Shown: positions 8,815 to 17,100 of the stretch, piece after piece
How positions within the stretch are numbered: position 1 is the stretch's first letter
How the letters are laid out: every line of letters begins with the position of its first letter
Source: Planotetraspora silvatica
GTDB lineage: Bacteria; Actinomycetota; Actinomycetes; Streptosporangiales; Streptosporangiaceae
NCBI RefSeq assembly: GCF_016863315.1
Contig: NZ_BOOQ01000048.1
Coordinates: 47,160-111,159, forward strand
Direction of reading: 5' to 3'
Length of the DNA: 64,000 nt
Notes under the pieces: model-generated
Told to the model about the DNA's origin: nothing
The model's database searches: none
What the model saw: the letters and a program-made list of their open reading frames with translations, nothing else
Made by a program: the position numbers and the translations under genes

Positions 8815-8831
8815 GGAGTGATACTCACTCC
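8815..8831. promoter_or_regulatory. Inverted repeat abutting regulator start codon
   Basis: Perfect 7-bp arms GGAGTGA and TCACTCC with TAC between, ending one base before the ATG of the LuxR-type regulator. The intergenic region also has TCCGTACGGA (8808-8817), a TCCGT-N7-ACGGA pair (8761-8777) and the 12-bp palindrome GGTGGCGCCACC (8701-8712). Several are plausible operators for the divergent pair. Confidence 0.45.
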
Positions 8832-11300
8832 ATGGGGCCAGATGTCTTGCCGGATCCGCTGCGCGCGGCCGGAGTGACGCCACGAGAGCTCGAGGTCTTC
8901 TGGCTCGTCGGGGACCGCCTGCACAACAGGGAGATCGCCGACAGTCTGCGGGTGTCGGAGCGGACCGTGGAGAGCCATGTGTCGTCCCTGCTGCGCAAAC
9001 TCGGCGGCGCCGACCGCCGGGCCCTGGTCGGCGCGGCGGCCCGGCTTCAGACGCGACGGAATTCCGGCGACGTGCTGCCGCGACCCCTGTCGTCCTTCGT
9101 CGGCCGGATCCGGGAGACCGCGGACCTGTTCCGGCTCGTCGGCGACCACCGGCTGCTGACGTTGACCGGTCCCGCGGGAGCGGGCAAGACGCGGCTGGCA
9201 CTGCACGTGGCCCATTCGCTGACCACGCTGCCGCCCGCGATCCTGGTCGATCTGGCGGCCGTGCCGCCCGGTGACGCCGTGGAACGAGCCTTCGCGGACG
9301 CCCTCCAGGTCTCCGGCGACGAACGCCGGCTTCACGTCCTGCTCCGCGAGACGCTCTCCGGCCAACAGCGCTGGCTGGTCGTGGACAACTGCGAGCACGT
9401 GGCCGCCAACGCGGCGTCGTTGCTCGCCGACCTGCTGGCCACCACCGACCTCCGGGTGCTGGCGACCAGCCACGGGCCCCTGGGCATCGCCGGGGAGGTC
9501 GTGTACGAGACCTCGCCCCTTCCGCTCCCCGAGGAGTCGGACGATCCGTCGGCCGTGCTGGACGCGGCCTCCGTGCGGCTGTTCGCCGATCGCGCGGCCG
9601 CGGTCTCCCCCGACTTCCGGATCACTCCGGAGAACGCCCGGCATGTCGCGATGATCTGCCGTCGGCTGGACGGCCTTCCGCTGGCCATCGAACTCGCCGC
9701 CGCCCGGATCCGCTTCTTCTCGCCGGTCGAACTGCTCGCGCGCCTGCACGACCGGTTCGCCCTCCTGACCGATGGCGCCCAGGGCGCTCCGAGCAGGCAT
9801 CGCACGCTGGAGGAGGCCCTGCGGTGGAGCTACGAACTCCTCGGCGACGACGAACGGCTGTTGTTCGAGCGCTGTTCGGTGTTCCCCGGCGAGTTCGACT
9901 ACGACACCGCCGTGGAGATCCTCGCCTATCCCCCGTTGGACTCCTCCGACCTCGTACGGCTCTTCCCGCGCCTCCTGGATCGTTCCCTCATCTCCCGCCG
10001 CCGCGGGGATCAGGTCACCGAATACCGCCTGCTCGACAGCGTCCGCCAGTTCGCACACCGCCAACTGGCGGCACGCGGCGCCGCCGACACCGCACACGAG
10101 CGGCATGCCCGCCACCATCTCGACCACGGCGTGGCCGTGCTGGCCGATCTGCGCGGGCGGGACCAGACCGCCGCGTTGCGCTGGTTCGACCGGCACTGGG
10201 CGGATGTGCGTACCGGGATGAGGTGGGCCCTCGAGCAGGGGGACACCACAGCCGCGTGGAGGTTCCTCGCTGGAGTCGGCACGGGATGGGAGATCCTGGG
10301 CGCACGCGGCGAGCTGTTCGACTGGCTCGAAAGGCTGCTCGAGCATCCCCTGCCGCCGGACATCCTGGGCATCCGGGCCGCCGTCACCTGCTCCATCCTG
10401 CTGGCCTATCAGGACACGGGCCGGGCACGGGAGTTCGCCGACCACGCGTGCGAACAGGCCGAGCACGGCACCGAGCGGGATCAGGCCCTCGCTCTGCTCG
10501 CGCTCGGCTGGGCGACGGTGCACGGCGTCCCCCGCTCGGCCGCGCTCGGGCCCCTGGAACAGGCGACCTCACGTTTCGAGCGACTGGGCGACGGATGGCA
10601 TCGCGCTCTGGCGATGTCCTGCCTGGGGCTGGCCACTCCGGACATCACCACCGGCCTGCAACAGATGTCGGACGCCGCCGCCCTGTTCGGCCGGCTCCAC
10701 GACCGCGTCAAACGCGCCAACTGCCTCAACCAGATGGCCATCCGCGCGATCGAGAACGGAACCCGTCTCGACGACGCGGCGGCCTGGCTGACCGAGGCGC
10801 GACAATTGGCCCGGTTGAGTGGAAACGATCATGAACGGCTTCACGCCGAGGTCTTCCAGGCCAGTCTCGAGCAGCACCGGGGGGACCACGCGGCCGCGCG
10901 GACCCGGTTCGACGGCCTCGTCTCCGAGTTCCGCCGTATCGGCGACCGCCGCTGCACGGCCCGGTGCCTTCTCGGCCTCGGCCGCGCCGCGGCGTACGAC
11001 GGCGACCACGAGCGGGCCCGGTCCCATCTCGCGGACGGTGTCGAGATCGCCGTCGGCCTCGGCGACCACCGCGCCACCGTGACCGGCCTGCGCCTGCTCT
11101 CCGGCGCCGAACATGCGACCGGCGACTCCAGACGCGCCGCCGTCCTGCTCGGCGCCGTCGAACGCCTCGATCCCGGCCACCGGGATGAACGCATGACCAC
11201 CCTGCGGACGACTCTGCGCGGCGAGCTCGGTTCCGCCGGTTTCGCCGCGGCCCTCGAGTCGGGACACCGGACGCCGCTCACCAGCCTGCTTCTCCACTGA
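8832..11300 (+). CDS. LuxR-HTH / NB-ARC-like ATPase / TPR regulator
   Basis: Large regulator (822 aa) resembling the LAL/AfsR-like class but with the HTH at the N-terminus. LuxR HTH at about residues 14-70 (VTPRELEVFWLVGDR, NREIADSLRVSERTVESHVSSLLRKLG). Nucleotide-binding domain with P-loop GPAGAGKT at about 113 and Walker B WLVVDNCEH. Then RLDGLPLAIELAAARIRFFSPVELL and a winged segment, followed by helical TPR-like repeats to the C-terminus. The ATG at 8832 is the first plausible start after the divergent promoter region. Divergent from the methyltransferase operon, a candidate target. The ligand is unknown. Confidence 0.85.
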   Translation: MGPDVLPDPLRAAGVTPRELEVFWLVGDRLHNREIADSLRVSERTVESHVSSLLRKLGGADRRALVGAAARLQTRRNSGDVLPRPLSSFVGRIRETADLFRLVGDHRLLTLTGPAGAGKTRLALHVAHSLTTLPPAILVDLAAVPPGDAVERAFADALQVSGDERRLHVLLRETLSGQQRWLVVDNCEHVAANAASLLADLLATTDLRVLATSHGPLGIAGEVVYETSPLPLPEESDDPSAVLDAASVRLFADRAAAVSPDFRITPENARHVAMICRRLDGLPLAIELAAARIRFFSPVELLARLHDRFALLTDGAQGAPSRHRTLEEALRWSYELLGDDERLLFERCSVFPGEFDYDTAVEILAYPPLDSSDLVRLFPRLLDRSLISRRRGDQVTEYRLLDSVRQFAHRQLAARGAADTAHERHARHHLDHGVAVLADLRGRDQTAALRWFDRHWADVRTGMRWALEQGDTTAAWRFLAGVGTGWEILGARGELFDWLERLLEHPLPPDILGIRAAVTCSILLAYQDTGRAREFADHACEQAEHGTERDQALALLALGWATVHGVPRSAALGPLEQATSRFERLGDGWHRALAMSCLGLATPDITTGLQQMSDAAALFGRLHDRVKRANCLNQMAIRAIENGTRLDDAAAWLTEARQLARLSGNDHERLHAEVFQASLEQHRGDHAAARTRFDGLVSEFRRIGDRRCTARCLLGLGRAAAYDGDHERARSHLADGVEIAVGLGDHRATVTGLRLLSGAEHATGDSRRAAVLLGAVERLDPGHRDERMTTLRTTLRGELGSAGFAAALESGHRTPLTSLLLH

Positions 11301-11319
11301 CCGCGTCGGCCAGGAGGAC

Positions 11320-11853
11320 TCAGGTGAGCTGCTTGTAGAAGAAGCTGCAGTCTTCGAGGACGCCGTCCGGGCTGGTGGCGTAGTCGGGGACGACGCCGAA
11401 CCGCGTCCAGCCGGCGGAGTCGTAGAGGTGGTCCGCCGGGCTGCCGGTCACGGTGTCCAGGAGCAGGAGGGTCGCTCCCGCCTGCGAGGCGGCCTGTTCG
11501 GCGGTGGCGAGGAGCTCTCGGGCGAGTCCCCGTCCACGGGCGTCGCGGTGGACCATGAGCTTGATGATCTCGGCACGATGCCGGCCGTTCGGCTTGGGTT
11601 CCAGGGCGAGGCTGATGGTCCCGGCGACGCCGTCGGGACCGTGGGCGGCCCAGATGATGAGGCTGCCCTCGGTCACGGCGGGCCGCCGCGCCCGCCACCA
11701 GGCCGCCGCCGCGTCCTGGTCGAACGGGATGAGGAAGCCGAGGGAGGCTCCCCCGGCGACGACGTCCACGAGGAGGTCGGCCAGGCTCTTCACACTGCGA
11801 TCGAAGTCATCGGCGGACAACCGGGTGATGGTGTGCAACGGGATTCCTTTCAT
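11320..11853 (-). CDS. GNAT family N-acetyltransferase
   Basis: Acetyl-CoA-dependent acyltransferase (177 aa). Motif A is visible as IIKLMVHRDARGRGLARELLATAEQ (acetyl-CoA pyrophosphate loop RGRGLA, about residues 103-108). A beta-strand LLLLDTV and a C-terminal YDSAGWTRFG motif follow. The start overlaps the stop of the upstream XRE-cupin regulator by 4 bp (ATGA), so the two are coupled. The acceptor substrate is unknown. Confidence 0.9.
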   Translation of the reverse strand: MKGIPLHTITRLSADDFDRSVKSLADLLVDVVAGGASLGFLIPFDQDAAAAWWRARRPAVTEGSLIIWAAHGPDGVAGTISLALEPKPNGRHRAEIIKLMVHRDARGRGLARELLATAEQAASQAGATLLLLDTVTGSPADHLYDSAGWTRFGVVPDYATSPDGVLEDCSFFYKQLT

Positions 11854-12470
11854 GGCAGGACGATCATCAGGGCGTAGCGGACCGGATCAGGGCCGGGACA
11901 GCGGAACCGCGACCGGTCCCACAGCCGGAATCGCAGGCAGTCCCCCGCCCGGATCTCGTGCACGCCGCCGCCCGCGGTGATCTCCAGCACGCCCTCCAGC
12001 ACCCAGACGTGCTGCTCCAGACCCGGCACGGGCGGGCGGTCGTACGAGATGTCCGCGCCGGGCCGCAGCAGCGCCTCGACCAGCTCACCGCGTAGTCCGG
12101 GGTGCGGCGGGGAGACCGACCGCCGGGTGAAACCCGAGCCCTCATCCCGCCACACCATCTGCTGTCCGGCACGCACCAGTTGCGGCGGCTCCTCCTCGAC
12201 CTCGGCCAGCAGTTGCGACATCGTGCGCCCGTAGGCCGCGCACAACCTGTTCAGCAGGGCCGCGGTCGGGCTGATCTCCGTGCGCTCCAGCCGCGACAAC
12301 GTCGAACGGCTCACGCCCGTCCGCTGTGCCAGCTCATCCAGGGACCAGCCGCGCTCCTCACGCAACTGCGCGAGCCGGCCGGCCAGGCGGGCCTCCACCT
12401 GGCCGTCGACGGCGCTCCGCGATGCGGCTTCATCTCTCACATCAGAGACGATATCCCATATCTGAGACAC
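11850..12470 (-). CDS. XRE family regulator with cupin domain
   Basis: Two-domain regulator: HTH_3 (about residues 28-85; LAQLREERGWSLDELAQRTGVS, STLSRLERTEISPTAALLNRLC) and a C-terminal cupin (about 130-200; QHVWVLEGVLEITAGG, IRAGDCLRF). This class senses small metabolites through the cupin. The start is uncertain: GTG 12470 gives the longest product, but candidate operator repeats at 12442-12468 lie inside it, so GTG 12440 may be the true start. Coupled to the downstream GNAT gene, its likely target. Confidence 0.85.
   Translation of the reverse strand: MSQIWDIVSDVRDEAASRSAVDGQVEARLAGRLAQLREERGWSLDELAQRTGVSRSTLSRLERTEISPTAALLNRLCAAYGRTMSQLLAEVEEEPPQLVRAGQQMVWRDEGSGFTRRSVSPPHPGLRGELVEALLRPGADISYDRPPVPGLEQHVWVLEGVLEITAGGGVHEIRAGDCLRFRLWDRSRFRCPGPDPVRYALMIVLP
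12442..12468. promoter_or_regulatory. Possible autoregulatory operator of XRE-cupin gene
   Basis: Palindrome GATAT-CCC-ATATC at 12450-12462, flanked by direct repeats TCAGAGAC (12442) and TCTGAGAC (12461). An AT-rich island in a GC-rich setting, over the 5' end of the longest reading of the regulator gene. Confidence 0.35.
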
Positions 12471-12504
12471 CGCTCAGTTGGGGGCACCCGCGGAAAAGGA
12501 GCGA

Positions 12505-12533
12505 CCCCCGGGAACCTGTCCATGTCCCGGGGG
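12505..12533 (-). terminator. Terminator after tRNA-like elements
   Basis: Perfect 9-bp GC stem (CCCCCGGGA/TCCCGGGGG) with an 11-base loop. On the minus strand it is followed by CTCCTTTTCC. It closes the unit made of the DUF7873-like gene and the two tRNA-like elements. A smaller hairpin (GCCGCC/GGCGGC, 12543-12567) precedes it. Confidence 0.7.
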
Positions 12534-12575
12534 TCTGTCGATGCCGCCACATCACGGTGCCGGCGGCGTTTAAGA

Positions 12576-12680
12576 GAGTGGATCAGTCCTCACGATGTGC
12601 GCTCTGCCATTGAGCTACCGCGGCATGCGTGGAGCCGCGCGCCGGACTCGAACCGGCATCTCAACAATCACAGTCCACTC
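12576..12680 (-). ncRNA. Permuted tRNA-like RNA element 2
   Basis: Read 5' to 3' on the minus strand, tRNA parts occur in permuted order. T arm GCCGG-TTCGAGT-CCGGC (12657-12641); acceptor 3' strand GCGCGGC (12640-12634) with TCCA after it (12633-12630), so an apparent encoded CCA; 5-base linker; acceptor 5' strand GCCGCGG (12624-12618); TA; D arm GCTC-AATGGCA-GAGC (12615-12601). The acceptor strands pair 6 of 7. Outside, TGTG (12672-12669) pairs with CACA (12599-12596), and GAGTGGA (12680-12674) pairs with TCCACTC (12582-12576), leaving a 13-base bulge (12595-12583) where an anticodon loop might be. GG in the D loop and TTC in the T loop would allow the tRNA elbow. It could be a circularly permuted tRNA gene or a Y-RNA-like tRNA mimic; expression is not shown. 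Confidence 0.65.
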
Positions 12681-12716
12681 CCGGTCGATCCGGCACTCGA
12701 CGGCGATGCTGAATCT

Positions 12717-12845
12717 GGAGCGAGAGTCTGAGTTTGACCGGCTGCCTCTACCAATTGGGCTACCCGGGCCCGCGTGCCCGGGGGAGGAATCGAACCTCCG
12801 CTGAAACCGTCGTTCAGGCTGAGCTTCATCTTCAGTTTGCGCTCC
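12717..12845 (-). ncRNA. Permuted tRNA-like RNA element 1
   Basis: Same permuted order as element 2. T arm GGAGG-TTCGATT-CCTCC (12799-12783); acceptor 3' strand CCCGGGC (12782-12776); linker ACGCGG (12775-12770); acceptor 5' strand GCCCGGG (12769-12763), pairing 7 of 7; TA; D arm GCCCAATTGGTAGAGGC (12760-12744). Just 5' of the T arm is a 17-base arm with 5-bp stem CTGAA/TTCAG and a 7-base loop (12817-12801), the size of an anticodon arm. The ends are brought together by CTGA/TCAG (12835-12832, 12731-12728) and GGAGCG/CGCTCC (12845-12840, 12722-12717). The acceptor strands pair only within this element, not with element 2, which argues against two ordinary tandem tRNAs. Function is unknown. 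Confidence 0.65.
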
Positions 12846-12852
12846 TTGCGCA

Positions 12853-12872
12853 CCCATCCACACAGGGATGGG
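12853..12872 (-). other. Hairpin between gene stop and tRNA-like element 1
   Basis: Perfect 7-bp stem CCCATCC/GGATGGG with loop CTGTGT on the minus strand, 11 bases after the stop codon of the DUF7873-like gene and 7 bases before tRNA-like element 1. It lacks a T-run, so it may be a processing or structural element rather than a terminator. Confidence 0.45.
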
Positions 12873-12883
12873 GGTCTGTGGGG

Positions 12884-13614
12884 CTACCCCAGCAGGTAGC
12901 CGAACACGGCGTCACCGATCCGGCGGTCGACGACCTCCGTGCCGTTGGCCTCCTCACGGGCGTACTTCACCGCGTCCTGGAGCTTCTGCACCCTGCCCAG
13001 AAGCTCGTTGACACGCCGCTGCGGCAACGCGCCGGAAAAGGTGACCTTGGTCCAGTAACCGACGACGACGTCCTCGTTGTAGACCTGCACCTGGGCCGGG
13101 TGCTTGTCGGTCGCCTCGGCGAGCACGTGGTTGCGCGGAACCTTCTTCGTCCGCGTCGTCTTCACCGGCTCCGTGCGCCAGGTGTCGGTGTTCTCATCGA
13201 GCGTCCACGTCTCGGACGGGTCCAGTGTGGGCAGCTTGCTGATGAACGTGTGCAGGTCGACCAACTGCTTCTCCAGGAACAGCAGGTACGTGACCGGGAC
13301 ATCGTTCAGGAGGGTCTCGCCGTCCACCGTGACGCTGGCCCTGGCCGAGCAGTTCGCCCAGTCCTTTGTCGCCGTCACGTCGAACAACCGCGTCAGCGCG
13401 ACCCCTACGTCCTTCAGGACGTTGCCACCTGCACCTGCACCCTGGTCGACTCGGGCGGAAGCTGCTCGCCCTCGTCGTCGATCGGTTGGTACGACCGCGA
13501 GATGCCCGACAGAAGGGGGCTCTTCTGGATGGTGTGGTAGGCGTCGGTCACCTTGCGCTGGGCGTCGGCCTTGACGCCTTTCTCCACGGCGAGGATCTGG
13601 TTGAGCTTGGTCAC
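12884..13614 (-). pseudogene. Uncharacterised (DUF7873-like) protein gene, frameshifted
   Basis: Not of known function. One frame gives residues 1-66 from the GTG at 13614 (TKLNQILAVEKGVKADAQ to ESTRVQVQV), then stops at 13414. The continuation (NVLKDVGVALTRLFDVTATKDW to RRIGDAVFGYLLG) is in the -1 frame and runs to 12884. Adding one base near 13424-13430 restores a protein of about 243 aa. From memory this matches an actinobacterial and phage family named DUF7873; I could not check. The break lies at a GGTGCA-GGTGCA-GGTGGC repeat with no slippery heptamer, so mutation or sequencing error is likelier than programmed frameshifting. AAGGGA precedes the start. The protein has no signal peptide or TM segment. 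Two tRNA-like elements follow on the same strand. Confidence 0.75.
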
Positions 13615-13686
13615 GGGGGTTTCCCTTCCGTCGAGACACGGCGGGCGACGCCGGCCGACGGATCAGTTGCGGCATTTCGAGCCGCC

Positions 13687-13716
13687 AGTACAGCCGACCA
13701 GCGGATCTTGCGTCAA
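13687..13716 (-). promoter_or_regulatory. Promoter of DUF7873-like gene and tRNA-like elements
   Basis: Minus-strand TTGACG (13716-13711), 18-bp spacer, TGTACT (13692-13687). It would give a leader of about 65 bases before the GTG at 13614. Confidence 0.45.
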
Positions 13717-13829
13717 CACATATACGCCGGACCGGAGCCGAGGCCGAACTCCGGAGCCTCACGCCGCGCCCAACGCAAGCGAACCGCCCGTGTCGGCCAA
13801 CGGCTGACCCAGGCGCCACAGACGGGAAC

Positions 13830-13853
13830 CTTATCGACGGCTTGATCGATAAG
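13830..13853. promoter_or_regulatory. 8-bp perfect inverted repeat, candidate operator
   Basis: CTTATCGA and TCGATAAG separated by 8 bases, about 115 bp upstream of the -35 of the DUF7873-like gene. The remaining stretch from 13854 to 14135 has no gene I can support. Confidence 0.4.
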
Positions 13854-13994
13854 AAGACCCGGCGCCTTCGCAGGCGACGGCATCCGCTCCGCCGTACGGC
13901 CCGGCAGTCGTCAGTCAGCGGCCGTGGATCAAGCCACAGGGCCTGCGGGTCGGATCAGACGGCCGTGGTCGATGCCCCTTAGCCGCTGCGTTCA

Positions 13995-14033
13995 CGTTTC
14001 TCACGGAAGTCGTCCGAGATTCCATGAGAAACG
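13995..14033. terminator. Long hairpin downstream of SARP-like gene
   Basis: Perfect 9-bp arms CGTTTCTCA and TGAGAAACG enclose a one-base mismatch and a further GGAA/TTCC stem (14005-14008, 14020-14023). It lies about 100 bp beyond the stop of the SARP-like gene. There is no T-run, so it is a weak terminator call; it could be an operator. Confidence 0.4.
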
Positions 14034-14135
14034 AAAACGCGGCCCCTTGCCCCCTCATCCGCAGGCCCTGGCGCCAGACTCCGGTCTCCTGCGAGATGAG
14101 GGCACGAGCCCGCCCCATCAGCCGGCCCGGCCGCC

Positions 14136-17100
14136 TCATCGCGTGGCGTCGGCGGCGGCGGCGTTGGCCGGGGCGTCGGCGGCGGCGTTGGCGTTGGCCG
14201 GGGCGTTGGCGTTGGCGTTGGCGTTGGCGTTGGCGTTGGCGTTGGCGAGCATGGCCAGAGCCCTCGACTCGAACAGCCGCGAGTCCACCGCCCGGAACAG
14301 GTCGAGGGCGCGGTGCAGATGCAGCATCGCCTGCGGCGTCCCTCCCTTCGCGAGGAAGTACTCGCCGAACGCGAGCGACACCCGCCCCTCGATCAACCGG
14401 TCGCCCGCGGACTGGGCCGACCGCAGCGCGCTGTCGAGCGTGGTTCCGGCCTCCTCCAGACGCCCCGTCCGCGTCCACGCGATCCCGAGACCCCACAGCG
14501 CGTACGCCTCACCGATCGGATCGCCGATGTCCTGGACCTTGGACAGCGTCTCGGCGAAGGTGTCGGCGGCGACCAACGGCTGGTCGAGCTGGAGATACGC
14601 CTCGCCGAGGCGATGCAGGACCTGCGCCTGGACCCGGTTGTCCCCCATGCGCCCGCCCAATTCGCGCGCCTCGGCGAGCATCGTCAGGGCGGCCCCGGCG
14701 TCACCGCGCTCCAGGCTGATGTGCGCCAGGCCGTGCAGCACGTAGGCGACGGCGACGAGTTCGCCCTGCCGGCGGAAGACGTCGAGCACCTTCTCGTAAC
14801 GGGCCGCGGACGCGTCCAGATCGCCTCTCAGCCTGTCGATGTAGGCGAGATTCCGGACCGCGCGGGCCTCGTTGTTCTCGTCACCGACGCCGCGGAACAG
14901 GTCGGCGGACGATTTCAGTGCCCGGCGGGCCTCCTCGTGCCGATGTTCGCCTATGTGCAGCCCACCGATCGAATAGAGGATCGTCGCCAGACCACGGTCG
15001 TCACCTGCCGCCCGGACGGCCTCGAGCGCGACCTGGTGCGTCTCCCGCCAGTCGCCGAAGTAGGCCCGCGCCTCGTACCACGTCGCCGCGGTGTCGGCGA
15101 GGTCCCAGCAGGCCGCGCTGAAGCCCTCTCGTGCCGCCTGGCCGATGGCCGCGGCGAGGGTCTGACGCTCCCGTTCGAACCATTCCCACGGCGAGGACAC
15201 CAGCCGGGCGGTCACCCGCGAGGGCAGTGACCACCGCAGTGCGTCGCTTCTGACCCCCTCGTAGTCGCCGCCGTACGCCCGGCGACGCGCGTCGTCGGCC
15301 AGGAACAGCAGTGCGCCAAGAGCCCTTTCCAGCGCGGCGGCACGGTCGGCGGCGTCCTCCTCCGCCGTGACCCGCTCGCGGGCGAACACCCGGATCAGGT
15401 CGTGGAGCCGGTAGTGGCTGGGAGCACCCTGCCCGACCGCGACGGTGTCCACCAGGTGCGCCTCGGCGAGATCGTCGAGCAGATCCTGTCCCGTGGCGTA
15501 CGGCTGGTCGATCAGCGCGGCGGCGACCCAGCCGGAGAAATGGGAGAAGTCGAGCAGGGCCAACCGGCGGAAGAGCCGCCGGGCGTCGTCGCCCAGGCCG
15601 TCGTACGTCAGCGAGATGCTGGGCCGGATGCCGAGCCCTCCGTGGTCGAGTTCGTCGAGTCGGCGAGCCTCGTCCTCCAATCGCTCGACCAACTGCGCCA
15701 CCTGCCAATGCGGCCGCGCGCCCAACCGCGCGCCGGCGATGCGCAGGGCGAGCGGCAGATGACCGCACAGCTCGGCGAGCTCGGCCGCGCCGCGCTCCTC
15801 CGCCCTCATCCGTTCGGCTCCCGCGATCCGGGCCAGCAGTTCGACCGATTGCGCGGAATCGAGGACGTCGAGCTCGACGTGCTCCGCGCCCGCAAGCCCG
15901 GCGAGACGGTTGCGGCCGGTGACGAGCACCGCGGCCGGCGGGGCTCCCGGAAGCAGCGGGCGGACCTGGCTCTCGTCTCCCGCATTGTCGAGCACGACCA
16001 GGACCTTGCGATCGGAGAGCAGGTCCCGGTACATCTCGGCGCGCGCCTCGAGCCCGTCGGGCACTCCGCTTCCGGGAACGCCCAGAATGCGCAGGAAGCG
16101 TTCCAGGATCTGCGCGGGATCGGCCCGGGTGCGCGCCTGCCCGTGCAGGTCGGCGAAGAGCTGGCCGTCGGGGAACCGGCCGGCCAGGCGGTGCGCGACG
16201 TGCACGGCCAGAGCGGTCTTGCCCACGCCGGGTTTGCCGCTCACAACGGTGATCGGTACGGCCGGCCCCTCTCGGCTCTCACCCGTCCGGGAGAACCTCC
16301 GCTCCATCGCGCGGACCTGGGCGGCCCGGCCGGTGAAGTCGGCGATGTCCGTGGGCAGCAACCGCGGTACGGCGACGGACGGGGGGCGGCGGCCCGCCCC
16401 GGTGAAGCCGGGCTGCGTCGCCGGGAGCTGCAGCCGGGCGTCGCCGACGAGGATCGCCCGCTCGAGCTGCTGGAGCCACGTGTTGGGCTCGATCCCCAGC
16501 TCGTCGACCAGGAGGCGCCGGGCCCGCCGGTAGACCTCCAGCGCCTCCGCCTGACGCCCGGACCGGTAGAGCGCGAGCATCAGCTGCCCGTGGAGCCGCT
16601 CGCGCAGCGGATGAAGCGCGACGAGCTCGGCCAGCTCGGCCAGCAGATCGTAGTGACGGCCCTGGGCCAGCTCCAGCTCGACGCAGTCCTCGATGACGCT
16701 GACGCGCTGCTCGTCCAGCCTGGTCGCGGCCGAGCGCACGATGTCTCCGTCCAGACCGTCGAGAGCCGGTCCGGACCACATCGCCAGCCCCTCCCGGTAG
16801 CAACCGGCCGCCTCGTCGTACCGGCGGTCGTCGCGTAAACGGCGGCCCCGCGCCACCAGGTTCTCGTAGCGCCGCAGGTCGATGTCGTCGTCGCCGGCCT
16901 CGATCACGTAGCCATGGGAGCGGGTGGCGATCAGGTCGGACAGTCCGTACGCGCCGAGCAGACGGCGCAGGGCGGAGATGCAGATCTGCACCTGGCCGCG
17001 GGAGGTGGGGGGCGGGTCGTCGCCGTAGAGGGCGGTCATCAGCCGCTCGACGGAGACCGAACGGCCGGCCTCGATCGCGAGCGTCGCGAGCACGATCCGC

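Noticed and set aside
7878..10523. An 881-codon minus-strand frame extending across the regulator gene
   Set aside because: Only the part from 8687 downward has methyltransferase motifs; the rest is an antisense shadow of the regulator in GC-rich DNA.
12102..12731. Plus-strand frames across the XRE-cupin and tRNA-like region
   Set aside because: Antisense to a clear gene and to the structured elements, without motifs or ribosome-binding sites.
12576..12845. Two or three ordinary tandem tRNA genes
   Set aside because: No contiguous 5' acceptor-D-anticodon-T-3' acceptor order can be drawn. Acceptor strands pair only when the 3' half precedes the 5' half, and the collinear pairing GCCCGGG with GCGCGGC fails.
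13414..13443. Programmed -1 ribosomal frameshift in the DUF7873-like gene
   Set aside because: No X-XXY-YYZ slippery heptamer and no adjacent strong pseudoknot is visible; a repeat-associated base loss is simpler.
14160..14246. CRISPR or intergenic repeat element
   Set aside because: The GTTGGC array is inside the reading frame of the SARP-like gene and has no spacers.
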